This document shows, piece after piece, positions 21,774 through 42,900 of a DNA stretch of 64,000 bases; the stretch's first letter is position 1, and the number at the start of each line of letters is the position of its first letter. The position numbers were made by a program, and so were the translations under genes. Under the pieces are notes generated by a model. That model had not been told where the DNA came from and did not search any database. It worked only from the letters and a program-made list of their open reading frames with translations. Origin of the DNA: Mycteria americana (lineage: Eukaryota > Chordata > Aves > Ciconiiformes > Ciconiidae); contig NC_134368.1 in assembly GCF_035582795.1 (NCBI RefSeq), forward strand, positions 37,198,501-37,262,500, given 5' to 3'.

Positions 21774-23609
21774 CTGAAACACAGCATTAACAATAACCAT
21801 TCAATTAAACTGGAATATATATTATGAGCAAGCACTGATCAAGATTAACTTTAGAAAGGTATAAAAATAAGTACAGAGAATCAATACCAAGGAAACAATG
21901 TCAATGATAGCATGGGGCTCTACTCATACAGAGGGATGGTATTAAATGCCACAAGGAATAATTATTTTAAAATAAATTTGTTGTCAGATGATGACTGGTT
22001 TAGCAGATCAGAAAGGCAAGAGGAAGGTGAGCACAGCATGAGTCAAAATGGAAAATGAACAAGGAGAACTTAGGATCGGGAATAGTCTCTTAGCAGTTAC
22101 TACAGAGGTCTTGAATGTGGAACTAAAGGACAGCATGTGTTCTGTGCTACTTTGGTGTTTATGTCTGGCAGTTTTTAATACTGCTTTTATGGCTATGGTC
22201 ATGCTATATTTACAGTCTTAGCATGCACGCTCTGAACAAGAAAAACTGTGTGAAATACATGTATCCTTTGACACTGTTACTGAAATGACTAAATGTAGCT
22301 CAACTTACTCAATTTTGGCATCGCCAGCAACAAGGAGAGCAAGACATTCCAAACTCCCAACTTTTGCTGCTTTATGAATCGGGGCTTCTCCAAGGCAATC
22401 CTAAAAACACAATTTATATACAGCCATCATTTGAAGGAAGCGAAATAGGAGGAAGCTGTCTTGTTCTCCAACATGACCATTTATGGAGTGTTACTCTGTA
22501 TACCAGTCTGTTGTGAGTTGAGAGATTAAAGGAATATAGCTAGTGAGGTGTACTCGGTAACTGCCATTAAATGTTTAGTGTGTTCATCACAGCAAAGTAG
22601 AAATACTATCCCATGCAATACTCGTGCTTTAGCCTTTACTTTCTAAAAGATGATTTACCCAGAATCCCCTCTGTACACTCATTAACAGCATCTTTCGGCA
22701 CCGTTCCGGGATTGCTGTAACCAACAAGGTGCTGCTGCCAGCTCAGAGGTTTAAGCAAATTAAACTTTGCGGCCAGAGGAAGAATCCTTATGTTTACTGG
22801 AAGTAGGGGCAAAATTTCAGAGGAAAAAGGAATACTCATTTGTGTAAAAGAATTAAGTTCTTTTGACATCTGCATGCAGCGCTGTAAGTGTGAAAATTGC
22901 ATTATAAATTGTAAATGAAATCGCTAACGCAATATAGACAGGATTTCTGGTTCATGCTAGAATAGTTACTCTAAAACAAGCAACCCCAGATACCTCATGC
23001 AATACAACTGTGTATATAAAACCTCTCTTAGATAAAAAAATACATAATATAAATGGGATTTACTGATATGCCAGATTAGAAGTGGGAGAAACAAAACTTC
23101 TGTATTTTACCTGTTGGTTCAAATTTGCTCCTGTCTGCAGTTGCCAAAGTAGGAAAAAAGCTTCACCGCCACAAGCAGCCAAGTGAGCTGGAGATTGACC
23201 AAAGGCATCTGCAGGTGCGTTCACACCGGTTCCTGCCTCAAACAGATTGCTGAAGCTACCAGACTAAAATGAACAAGATACCAAAAAAAAAGCACAATGT
23301 TATTGCCAGACTAAGCCACGGCAAGTCCGAGAACACTGGACCAGAGCAGAAAACAGCCCCTCGCAAATCATCGACCGTCACGTTCCTTGAGACTGCCCTT
23401 TAGAAACAGGCACTCCGCGCATGGCTTTGGTGGCTCCCCGTCTCTTAACCAGAAATACTGATCGCCATGGGCAGCGCCCCAACGTATCTAGCAGCGACTC
23501 CAGGCAAGCTACGCTTCATACGGTCCCGTAGCTGGGCTCCCGGTAAGACACGAACAGCGGACCGACCTTCCCCAAGCCTCACCTCCGAGCTGCAATCCAG
23601 CACCAACAT
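21536..23609 (-). CDS. ANKRD37: ANKRD37, ankyrin repeat domain 37 (complete, four exons)
   Basis: Small ankyrin-repeat protein; in mammals a HIF-1 target reported to interact with FEM1 proteins (family knowledge). Exons on the minus strand: 23609-23583, 23263-23111, 22400-22309, 21773-21536. They total 510 bases, 169 residues plus stop (human 158). Seen: start MLVLDCSSE (human MLLLDCNPE), ankyrin-type repeats with GQSPAHLAACGGEAFFLLWQ, GEAPIHKAAKVGSLECLALL and SGQTAADLALAYGFLECAKF, then a variable tail with the basic patch SRKRRRS near the end, a possible nuclear signal. All three introns have gt donors and ag acceptors in phase. The gene starts in a CpG island with hypoxia-response cores 160-320 bp upstream. 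It is head-to-head with LRP2BP and tail-to-tail with UFSP2. Confidence 0.95.
21774..23110. other. ANKRD37 introns 2 and 3
   Basis: Two short introns around exon 3. No repeats or other exons were recognised. Confidence 0.6.
22309..22400 (-). CDS. ANKRD37: ANKRD37 coding exon 3
   Basis: Encodes DCLGEAPIHKAAKVGSLECL and ALLVAGDAKI, one complete ankyrin repeat, ending GA of a split Asp codon before gtaagt. Confidence 0.95.
23111..23263 (-). CDS. ANKRD37: ANKRD37 coding exon 2
   Basis: Fifty-one codons, phase 0 at both ends. Encodes SGSFSNLFEAGTGVNAP then GQSPAHLAACGGEAFFLLWQ. The acceptor is at 23264-23265; a second AG seven bases further in would break the phase. Confidence 0.93.
23583..23609 (-). 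CDS. ANKRD37: ANKRD37 coding exon 1
   Basis: Only nine codons, MLVLDCSSE, before donor gtgagg. No in-frame ATG was seen just upstream, so this start is firm. Lies in the CpG island. Confidence 0.9.
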
Positions 23610-23766
23610 CGCCGCCCTTGCGCCGAGCACGCCTGGCTCTCACGGCTCCGGGGCGGCCGCGGCAGCGAGGCCCGGCAAGACGCTGTCCCTCCGCCGCACC
23701 TCGCAGGCTGCGACGGGCGGGCAGCCCCGCCCGCAGCCCCCGCCCACTGCCGGGCGCCGGCCGCGG

Positions 23767-23772
23767 CACGTA
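23767..23772 (-). promoter_or_regulatory. Candidate hypoxia-response element (TACGTG)
   Basis: On the ANKRD37 strand this reads TACGTGCC, the form found in well-known HIF targets, about 160 bp upstream of the ANKRD37 ATG. The human orthologue is HIF-1 induced; the role here is inferred. Confidence 0.55.
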
Positions 23773-23927
23773 CACAAACAGGGGCACACGGGCGGAAAGC
23801 CGCCCGGCCGGCCCCGATTGGCCTCCCCGGGGGCCCGTCCCGTCCCGCCCCGCCTCGGCCTGGCGGCGCGGCGCCGGGAAGCGGGGCTGGCGGCGGTGGG
23901 GCGGCCATGGCGCGGGGGGCGGCCCGG

Positions 23928-23932
23928 CACGT
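23928..23932 (-). promoter_or_regulatory. Second candidate hypoxia-response core (ACGTG)
   Basis: GGGACGTGCC on the ANKRD37 strand, about 320 bp upstream of the ATG. A third core, GCGTG, lies on the plus strand at 24112-24116. Confidence 0.4.
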
Positions 23933-24130
23933 CCCTCACACACTCGCAGGCGCAGGCCCGCAGGCGCGGGCGGGGAGGGCGGGAAAGCCGCCGGGCTGGG
24001 AGCGCGACAGCGGCTGCCGCGGGCAGGCAGCCGGCGGTGTCGGGGAGCGAGGGCCAGGCCGTGAGAAGGCGGGTCGAGGATCTCCGCCTGGCACCGTCGT
24101 CGGGGGACGACGCGTGGTTTCGACCGAAAC

Positions 24131-27100
24131 CCCCGCCCTGCTGGCTAACCGGGCTGTATGTTAATCATTGTATTTGCTTGATTTGCTGTTGCCGAGTGCC
24201 GCTTCCAACCTGGTTCTGCCAAGGTGTGCCTTAACGCTGCTCGGGGAAGACTACCTCGAGGCAGACGTGGGTCTAGGCAAGAAAAAAAATGAAGAAGAAG
24301 ATTGACTTGGACTTTTTCCCCCACAAAGCTTAAGTCGGCATAAAGAAGTCCCCGCTATCTTCCTGCCCGAGCTCTGCCACTACCGAGGGAGGCTGAACAG
24401 GCATGACAAATTCAGCCGTCCGTCAGACCCACGGCTCCCGTTCAGCGTACGCCTTACCGCAAGTTCATCGCCACTCTGAGTGGGGCTGGACGTGGCGGTG
24501 ATTGCGGAGGTCGGGGTAGCCACCTGTTACATCTGTTCAAAACACATTTGCAAGAACTGAATTTCTATTTTCACTTCCTTCAGCACTGAGTATCCCAGAG
24601 AGGGTCAGGCGTACCATCTGGGCCAAAGTCACAAACAAAATTGCCACCCACAGACCGGTCTGGCCACGCTCAAAGGCAGTTACCATCAAAACAAATTGCT
24701 TGAAATCTATTTTGAACAAGGTGACAGTGACGTTTGACGGTGAAACCTGCTTTCCCCCCGCAGAGCTTTCGTACTCCGTGTCCATGCTTGCTGGGGAAGG
24801 CAGGGGTGGAAGAGGTGAATGCCCACGTGCAGAGAAGCCACAGTCCCCTTCACTGACTGCTTTCAGTTTTAATAAAACAACTGCGGAACTTCGTTTTCAT
24901 GGACACAGTCTTTGCTCAGATTATGTTTAAAAGCAACTGCCTGTCCTTTCCATGCTATAAAATCCAATTTGACAGGGGATTCAATTACCACTAATCACGC
25001 GTCACAGTTACAAGCCTGAAGAGAAGGGAAGAGCATCTTAACCCAGTGTCCAAGGTATACAATTCTGTTTCCTTACCACTAGATAATTTCCTTCTGTGTC
25101 AATGCCTACATGTTTGTTATGGAAGTTACTCATAATCACAACCATCATTTAAAAAAAAAAATGGAAATCAGAAGTCATGTGTTTAAAAAAAAATAAAATT
25201 GCATGGTTTTGATAAACAGAGTTAAGGGAAAAGAAGCCGAAAAGTGTTCCTTTAGGGTATGTATAGTTCTGAAATAAAGGCACAAACATTATGACAATTA
25301 CTTCCTGCTTCTCCTTTGGGAAAGCAAATATAAATTATATCAGTAGTGGAATATGAACATATATAGTATCATTTTTAAAGGTGCAGAAGTCCAGGAAAAT
25401 AGGCGGTGTTAGCAATTCAGCAGAATTGTTTCAGTAAGTGACAGTTTTCACCTCTCCTTTCATACGGAAAGAAATACACCTGTGTAATTACCAAATGCTT
25501 TTTTTCCTGAACAGCTAGCCAAGCAAATTAGTTAACAGACAAATAAAATCCCTACACTTCTACCTGTGCATTGTTAGGGATGAAACAACTCTGCACAGAT
25601 GCCAGAAATCCAGTCATTGTTTATGCAACTATAAAGCCTCTTCTGAAAATACACATATCCAGAAGTAGCTTAAGACTAAATAGTCTTGGATCGCCCAAGA
25701 GGGTTTTTTTAAAGACTTTCCCTCCCCTACGTTACCTCGACAATTCATAGGTTCAAGCTGCAACCCGAGGAATCCCATCTTTCCAGCCTAACCACCTACA
25801 CAAACTCTCACATCCTGCCAGCCGCAGCTCTCTCCAAATTCTTGATATTAATTAGTTCTTGAGCGTCGTGGCACATGTTGCTCACCTCATTAGTGCCTGC
25901 AAAACTCTTCTGCTGCTGAATGGCTGATACTTGCATTGGTTATAAACACAGATGCAACAATTTTGATCTATTTTGTATGGCACAGCCCAAGTGCCACTTA
26001 AGGACGATGCTTCCCGGCTACAGCTGTTCTGGAAAATAACTCGCTAAAAATTCCTCTGCGGTTCGTATCTCAGACCACACATCATGCATAGGTATCAAGA
26101 AAATGGAATTGGAAAAACTGGTCCTGATAAATGTGTGTAAGCAACCAGATAAACCAAGGCATGCTGTTGAATCTCACACCCTTCAGCACCAAAAGCAGCC
26201 GCGCAGCCCAGTGCTAATTGCCTTTGCTGAAGGGTATCGTTGCTTTCACAGCCTGTTCTTCCCTCTGCCTGTTAAATCAAGTAATTCATTGATGCTTTCA
26301 AGACGTTTATTTTCCTGTAGCCTTCTTAGGCTGTATCATCTACACAAAACGAATCAGGATGAGTTTTAGGTTTTTGGCACTTAAAGTCGGTTGGGACAGT
26401 TGGAAAACAGCATGCGGAGCCCACAGGTTTAGCCACACAAATCCGCAAGCATTTCTCTCCTCTTTTGACTGTTGCCTCTCTCCCTGTTGCTATAGAAACA
26501 GATTGCACTGCCGAAAATGGAAGGATGATAATCATCTGGGAAAAAAAAAAAAAGGAAAAAAAAAAAGCTGGCAATGTAGCTAAAGATTATTTTAAAAGCA
26601 CTCTCGCAGCATTTTGGCGTTACAACTCTTTTTATAAGAGAGACAGCCAGAAGCTGTCAACAGAAGTAGGAACAATGCCTGACATTTCAGGAGAAATGGG
26701 CTTCAGACAGCGTTTTCCCTCAATTATCCTTCAAAGTTTTGTAGTATCTATATGGGGAAAACAAACTACGTTACAACGAACAGTTTCTGATCACTGGAAG
26801 TAGCGAAGTCCCATTCGCTAGACTGAAGTTTCGTGGCCTGTTGCCCTTTTAGCTGGATTGCATTCAGAGTTTCTGTTATTTTTGCCTATAATCGCTTTCT
26901 GCAGAGCATTTCGGGCTTCTGCGTTTAATTTGCAACAGGACCGGCAGGCAGCGGGAGGGACCCGGTGGATGCCCAACCCGCAGCCTGTCCTGGCCCGTCA
27001 CGTATTTTCACATTGTTTGGCACTGGCCAACAGGCAGGAATGTTGTCTGTCTCCACGGGCCCTGGCCTACGTGACACCGTCACTCTCCTTTCCTTCGGAA

Positions 27101-27180
27101 AATGGACCAAACCCCAAAGGGAAAAAAATACCGACGAAATACCCACGAAGAATTCCCCGTCTTCCTTCTTGCGCCTTGTC
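24131..27180. other. ANKRD37-LRP2BP intergenic region
   Basis: Three kilobases between two CpG islands. No coding exon or repeat family was recognised. An A-rich run lies at 26539-26566 and a consensus RFX X-box at 26486-26499. Confidence 0.6.
26486..26499. promoter_or_regulatory. Candidate RFX X-box
   Basis: GTTGCTATAGAAAC fits RYYNYY-N2-RRNRAC on both strands. It lies about 1 kb upstream of the LRP2BP ATG. RFX factors drive ciliary genes; binding here is inferred. Confidence 0.4.
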
Positions 27181-27516
27181 GAAGGCCGTGGGACCCCCAG
27201 GCCCGGCTACGGAGCCGTGCTCGATGCGGCCGCGGGCCGGGCCGGGCTGCGGGGGGCTCCGCGACAGCAAGGGGACAACGGCCACCCGCAACCGCCACCC
27301 GCCTCGAGGCGCCCGCCGCTTCACACGGCCCGGCGGCCGCCGTGAGCCCCCGGCGGCTCGGGGAGCCCGAGGCAGCAGGGCCGCTGCGGAGCGCCCGCGT
27401 CGCCGCTACCCGGCGGAGCCGGCGGGGCGGGCCCGGGTTCCCGCCGCCCAGCAGGCTCGGCCCTCGCCCCCTCCCGGCTGCGGCCGCCCGGGAGGCCGCT
27501 CGCCGCCGGGGCCGGG

Positions 27517-37808
<10,292 letters not shown>

Positions 37809-38092
37809 TGTTTCCTTTAACTGTGACTGGTATATAAATGTATTTCCTACAACAAACCATCTTTAATCTCCAGCAATTATAGACTGTTCATCACTTACTG
37901 CTTGCTTTTGAACTTTCTATAAATTATTACTTAAAGCAATTTACTGATTCTTTTTTATCTAAAAAAGGAGAAAGCAAAAAGCTCACACTCTTCCTTTAAC
38001 TGAGATGAGGCAAAGGCAGACTTTAAAATGGTATTATTAAGGACATTTTACTGGGACAGATGTCCTGTGTTTTCTTCACGTCATACCACTAT

Positions 38093-38113
38093 AATAAACT
38101 GAAACAAAATAAA
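38093..38113 (+). terminator. LRP2BP poly(A) signals (two AATAAA)
   Basis: AATAAA at 38093-38098 and again at 38108-38113, followed by a T/G-rich downstream stretch (TGGTTGCTTCCTTTT). About 290 bases after the stop codon. Confidence 0.7.
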
Positions 38114-39580
38114 AATGGTTGCTTCCTTTTCTGCATTTTTAGTATTTAAACATTACATTTCAATATTCTGAAAAGGTTGAACCCAAAGTTGTTTAGTTTT
38201 CACATACAACCCATTCACAGGTCATGACTATTTTTAAATCTTACCTTTGTTAGTGGTGTGTATACTTTCTTTGACACGCTTTTCTAATGCATCTAGATCT
38301 ACTTACGTGTCTTAACACATTTTATGCTTAGACCGCAGAGATGCAAAGTTGGAAATTGGCCTGTATGACACTAAGCTTTACAGTTCAAACTCCGTCAACT
38401 TCTCAAACTAGAAAATACAACTTACAGAACTATGGAAAAAAAAATTAGTACGAAAACATTCAATATACATGTCCTCTGCACGAGGCCTGTTCTCAATCCT
38501 TCTTCATATTGCATTTACACTACCTCTGTTTGTATAGTTGAAAACCTTTTGGCTAGGAGCGTGTATGCCTGATCAATGTTATGCTGAATCTTTTATCAAA
38601 AGATACTTTGATTAACCACAAATAAATTTTACTGGTTGCTATCGTAAGCTTGCACATTTCTAAATATCTATTTACTTGTAAAACTTTGTATGTGCAGAAT
38701 TTGGCTTGCTTCTTAGGACTGTGCCATGACTTGAAAGCTTTTTTGAAACTGCTGGAACAGAAGGTTAGATGTTACTAAAAACACTGATTTAAATATAGCA
38801 TAAGGATTTTATGTACCTTATAATATAACCAGTCTTAACTGCAAGCAGTTTTTTTAAGAGCACAACTGTACTTAATTTAAAAGAAAGTAATGAGTGTCAC
38901 CTAGGGATTTTTGATGATGTTTAATTATTTAGATGTGCATTAAGACCATATTTACATATTTTTACATAAATTAAAAAAAAAAAACCCACACTGAAGACAT
39001 CGTTTTCTTTCCTTGTATAAAATAAGGGAAAGATTTGAAGGTTGTTTGAAATTTGGGTATTTGAATAAAACAGCCCTGAGTAATATCAGGGAAGTTATTA
39101 GAATGGTTTAATTAAATGTCTACTTAATCATTCATAGAAGCAATTAATAAGCACTAATCTCTGAACTAACATTTAAAACAGGCATTCTGTTAGGACATAC
39201 CAGTTTACAATACATATTTTCGACACAGACTTCGAAGTAACGTAAATATTCCTTACGAAACTAGTGCTGTCAAACTCATTCATTCGTTGTTAGTACAGCC
39301 TCATTATCAAGTACTGCAATCCAGTTGTGTTATTTATTGCTTACAAATGCTTCAAACTACAGGAAATCTTTGGTAAAAACAAAATTGATAAAATTTTCAC
39401 AATAGCTTTACATGTAGTATTGCACGACAAGGCTTTTTCAATACACAAGAAAAAAGGAATGCTCAAATCCTCAGTGAGGAAATTAGAACTGTACAACATT
39501 CATTAGTTTACCACTATAAGCAAAATTTCTTTTCATAAATGTTTAAAATATTTTCTGGTTTCTTTCAGCTTATATGAACA

Positions 39581-39586
39581 TTTATT
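39581..39586 (-). terminator. Candidate SNX25 poly(A) signal (AATAAA)
   Basis: First minus-strand AATAAA after the SNX25 stop, giving a 3' UTR of about 270-290 bases. A second lies at 39333-39338. Confidence 0.5.
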
Positions 39587-39846
39587 TTTCAATCTATATT
39601 TGAAACAGAAGAGTATTCAAATAGAACAATTTAAATAAAAATCGGCAACTATACAGCATTGTTTTGTCTACCCTACTACAGCATCAGATCTTTTCAAGTC
39701 TGTTTACTTCACAAAAAACTCAAGAGGAAAGAAAAACGCTAAAAATAATCATAGTCCTCAACCCTCTATGGAAAAGAGGAAATAAGTTTCATGTCTATTA
39801 TTGGACATAGACATTTCTCTAGTGGTCCAATTGTGCAGATTCAAAC

Positions 39847-39921
39847 CTAAGTGGCATTAAGCTGCTCTAAATGAGCTCTTAGCTCAGGACACAGTTCAGT
39901 TAGCAGCAGTTCCAGCAAAAC
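39847..39921 (-). CDS. SNX25: SNX25 terminal coding exon
   Basis: Encodes VLLELLLTELCPELRAHLEQ and LNAT, then TAG. Matches the human LLIELCPELRVHLDQL C-terminus. Confidence 0.95.
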   Translation of the reverse strand, partial: VLLELLLTELCPELRAHLEQLNAT

Positions 39922-42900
39922 CTGAAAAACAGAAAAGAGTTAAGATAAGCACAGGTGCCAAATGAGAATTTCTTCTTCCTTTCTGACATGTTCAGAGCAT
40001 CACAGATAACAGAAGCATCTAGGGTCATTCTACTCATCATTCATGCAACTACTTTTCTTTCATCCTAAAGCTGGCATGCACCCTACAGATAACATGGGAA
40101 ATGTCTTAAGGCTGAAAAAGGGCAAGTGCCATGGGCAGCTGCTTTCAGATGGGGCTTTCCCACCCTGTATAAACTGGTGCTGTTCTGTTGAAGCCGCAGT
40201 GGCTACATAAGCAAGCACCAGGGCATGCACCTCCTGAGCAGGCTGCGTCCACTCCTGTGCTGAGGCTGTGTTATGTGACTGGCTGCTGAAGGAAATGAGC
40301 CAGAAGAGACTGACTGAGAGGGAAGGTATTATACTTGGATCCAGCTGCATACTCTGACCAGTCCCAACCAACAGTAGAGAAGCGGGACTTCTGGAGGGCT
40401 GTCACGTCCTAACTGTGAGCCACTCCTGGAGCTCTCCTTCCCTAGAATTCTCCAAGGTATGTTTATTTTTCTCAGCTATACGAAGAAATTAGTTTGCACC
40501 TTATGAAGACAGGCAAGTTGGATGTGGTAGAGGATCTCTTTTAGACAAAAGCAATACTGGTTTTATACTTAAACAGCTTTTTGTTATTCAAAATTAGTCA
40601 AATGATGGAACCATGTACATTTTTTCTGACTTACTTCAATAACAAAAAAGTTACTTGTACATGGAACAATAGTCCAACATAAATCTCTGCAAAAACACAC
40701 CCCCCAGGCTTTAATACTGAGTGAGCAGAGTTCAGTAATTAACAGGATTATAAAGTTAAAAGGCTACTTTTCTGGTTACTCACATAGAGTAGATGCTTGT
40801 TAGCCTTTCTTTCTTGCAATGCATTGAACACTTTCACTACACCGTGACGGGCGTTTTGTTGTCCAACAAGACTCTGCAGAGTATCTGTAACAAATGTTAC
40901 TTCAGCTTATATTGTTTCACTCACACTAGGCAAAACCTCCAGCTGACACTACTACCCATAAAGGAGGGGAAACAAAACCATTGCGCTTCATGGCCCTTGG
41001 TTACAAGAGACATAGTCCCCATTCACCAACCTTTTAAAAACACACTGAGGTCACAGGTTGAAAAGATACCCTTATTCTCAAGTTACCCAAGTTATAGAAT
41101 AGTGTATGCATCTCAATGACAACATTTTAAGTGTTCATAGTATGCCTTTTAGGTAGTTCACCTTGCAGAGTCAAGTCTAATCTCATACATTATTAAACCA
41201 TTCACTTAAATACACCTTCAGCCACAAAGACAGAATTCCTACAAAAGTTGAAACAGATTTAGTACTTTAATTGCCTCTCAATCTTCACAGAAAAGACTTC
41301 CCACAAGGAAGCAGATAAGAGAATTATAACTCAATGATTTACATTTTGGATTAAATTAGAGAATAAATAGTGATCCAAGGCTTCATCATTAATTTAAGGT
41401 GTATTCAGCTATGTCCTGATACCTCTCTCCAAACTCAGAAACAAACAAACAAAACCACAAACCAACTATGGAAGGCTATTCTAGGTAAGTAGGCGAGTAT
41501 AACATAAAGAGTAAATGGAGAGTTGTTTACACATCAAATGACAAATATTTTGCATGCATACCTGCTGCTGTTTCTGCAGTAAAAATTAATTAAACAACCT
41601 AATGCAAGGGGCTATATGAGATATCTCAGTGAAGCCATAAAATAGCTCATTAAAGTACATTCTATTCAGATGGAGGGGAGATAAAAAGCATCCAAGCTAT
41701 GTTTAAGTGCATTTCCAAGGACTAAAGGAAATGAATTTTGGTTCTTCCCAGTTAGGTGCCTTTGGGTTTACATGATCTCTGAAGAGTCAGAATTATGTAA
41801 CTGGACTCCCTGTCCTATGAATGGGGAGGGATGGAGCATCTCAGAATGGTGCCCCAGAAACGTGCATGCTGAAGAGGAAGCTGTCCAGGCGTGGGAGGTA
41901 AGGGCAGGCAAAGGAAAGTACTGGGAACCCCACTCAATCCAGGAGGCTTCTGTCCAGGCTGCAGGTCCCTCTAACATTCAGTGTCCCGAAACCTCTTATC
42001 AGAAACAGACAGCAACACACAACACTGACAGCATGGGTAGACCTCCCTCTTCCATTTGAAAATATAAGAGGGAAAAGTAATTGGGGTGGTGCCACTCTCC
42101 CTATTTGTCAAGTAGTTCCAAGTAGCAGAACCACCTGGTATTTGCTCACAGAGAACCAGCAGAGACTGTCTTGACTTCACTTAGGTTCCTTGATGAATAT
42201 TACACACAGGCAGAAGTACAGCGATACTGGATTTTGCATCCACCAATAATACCCAAATCCATGCCCTTTACCAGACAGACAAGAGTTTTGGCAAAGAGTA
42301 AGGCCAAAATTATCCTTATTTATGCAAATAACCATAATTTACAACTCTACAGGAAAAATTTAAAATGCAGCAGAACAGTATTTGATTAATCAGTTTCCTT
42401 ACTAGTTATTAAATCCATGATTAAGCAGAAAGAAAGTGATCTCACCTGGAATGTTTTCAAGTAATTTTTGCTGTGCTCTCTGTTTTGTCTCTTGCTTTTG
42501 TTCATCGCTCTTGGCTCTTGGTGGTGGTGCTAACTTCCCATTTGGCCAAAAAGCATCTCGAAACACACCAATGTAGTAAACAAGCATTGGTTCACTGAAC
42601 ATCCAGTGTACAGTGTCACGGATTTGCCTGTAAAGAAGTGTAGAAGGGAGCACATCAGAGCTGGTCTTTCACATTTTATGCAGATTTATTCTTTTTACCC
42701 CTGAAAGTAGTGGAAGTGATGCTTGTTTTCACGTAATTATCCCAATTTATCCGAGATGATTTCACCAGCATCACAGCAAGCTGTATTCAGCTCTGGGTGC
42801 TCTAGTATCTAGGTCACTCCAGATACCCGACTGAGATGTGGAGAAGGCTACATTTCAATGTAATCCACAAACATATATTAGAAATTACAAGTACTACACT

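Larger units (their letters stand above)
23460..24130. promoter_or_regulatory. CpG island promoter of ANKRD37
   Basis: A very GC- and CpG-rich block covers ANKRD37 exon 1 and about 500 bp upstream, without an evident TATA box. Long overlapping ORFs on both strands here have biased composition (Arg, Pro, Gly, Ala) and are not genes. It contains three RCGTG hypoxia-response cores. Confidence 0.8.
37809..39846. other. Convergent 3' UTR interval of LRP2BP and SNX25
   Basis: Two kilobases between opposing stop codons. LRP2BP poly(A) signals lie at 38093-38113. Minus-strand signals for SNX25 lie at 39581-39586 and 39333-39338. The remainder is AT-rich sequence without ORFs or recognised repeats. 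Confidence 0.6.

Noticed and set aside
23467-24234. A 255-codon plus-strand ORF and several minus-strand ORFs opposite ANKRD37 exon 1.
   Set aside because: Same GC-island artefact. The true ANKRD37 exon is only 27 bases here, and the long frames have no domain or splice support.
26539-26566. An A-rich tract upstream of LRP2BP as a retroposed gene tail.
   Set aside because: No recognisable parent sequence or flanking duplications; it looks like simple A-rich DNA with a few G interruptions.
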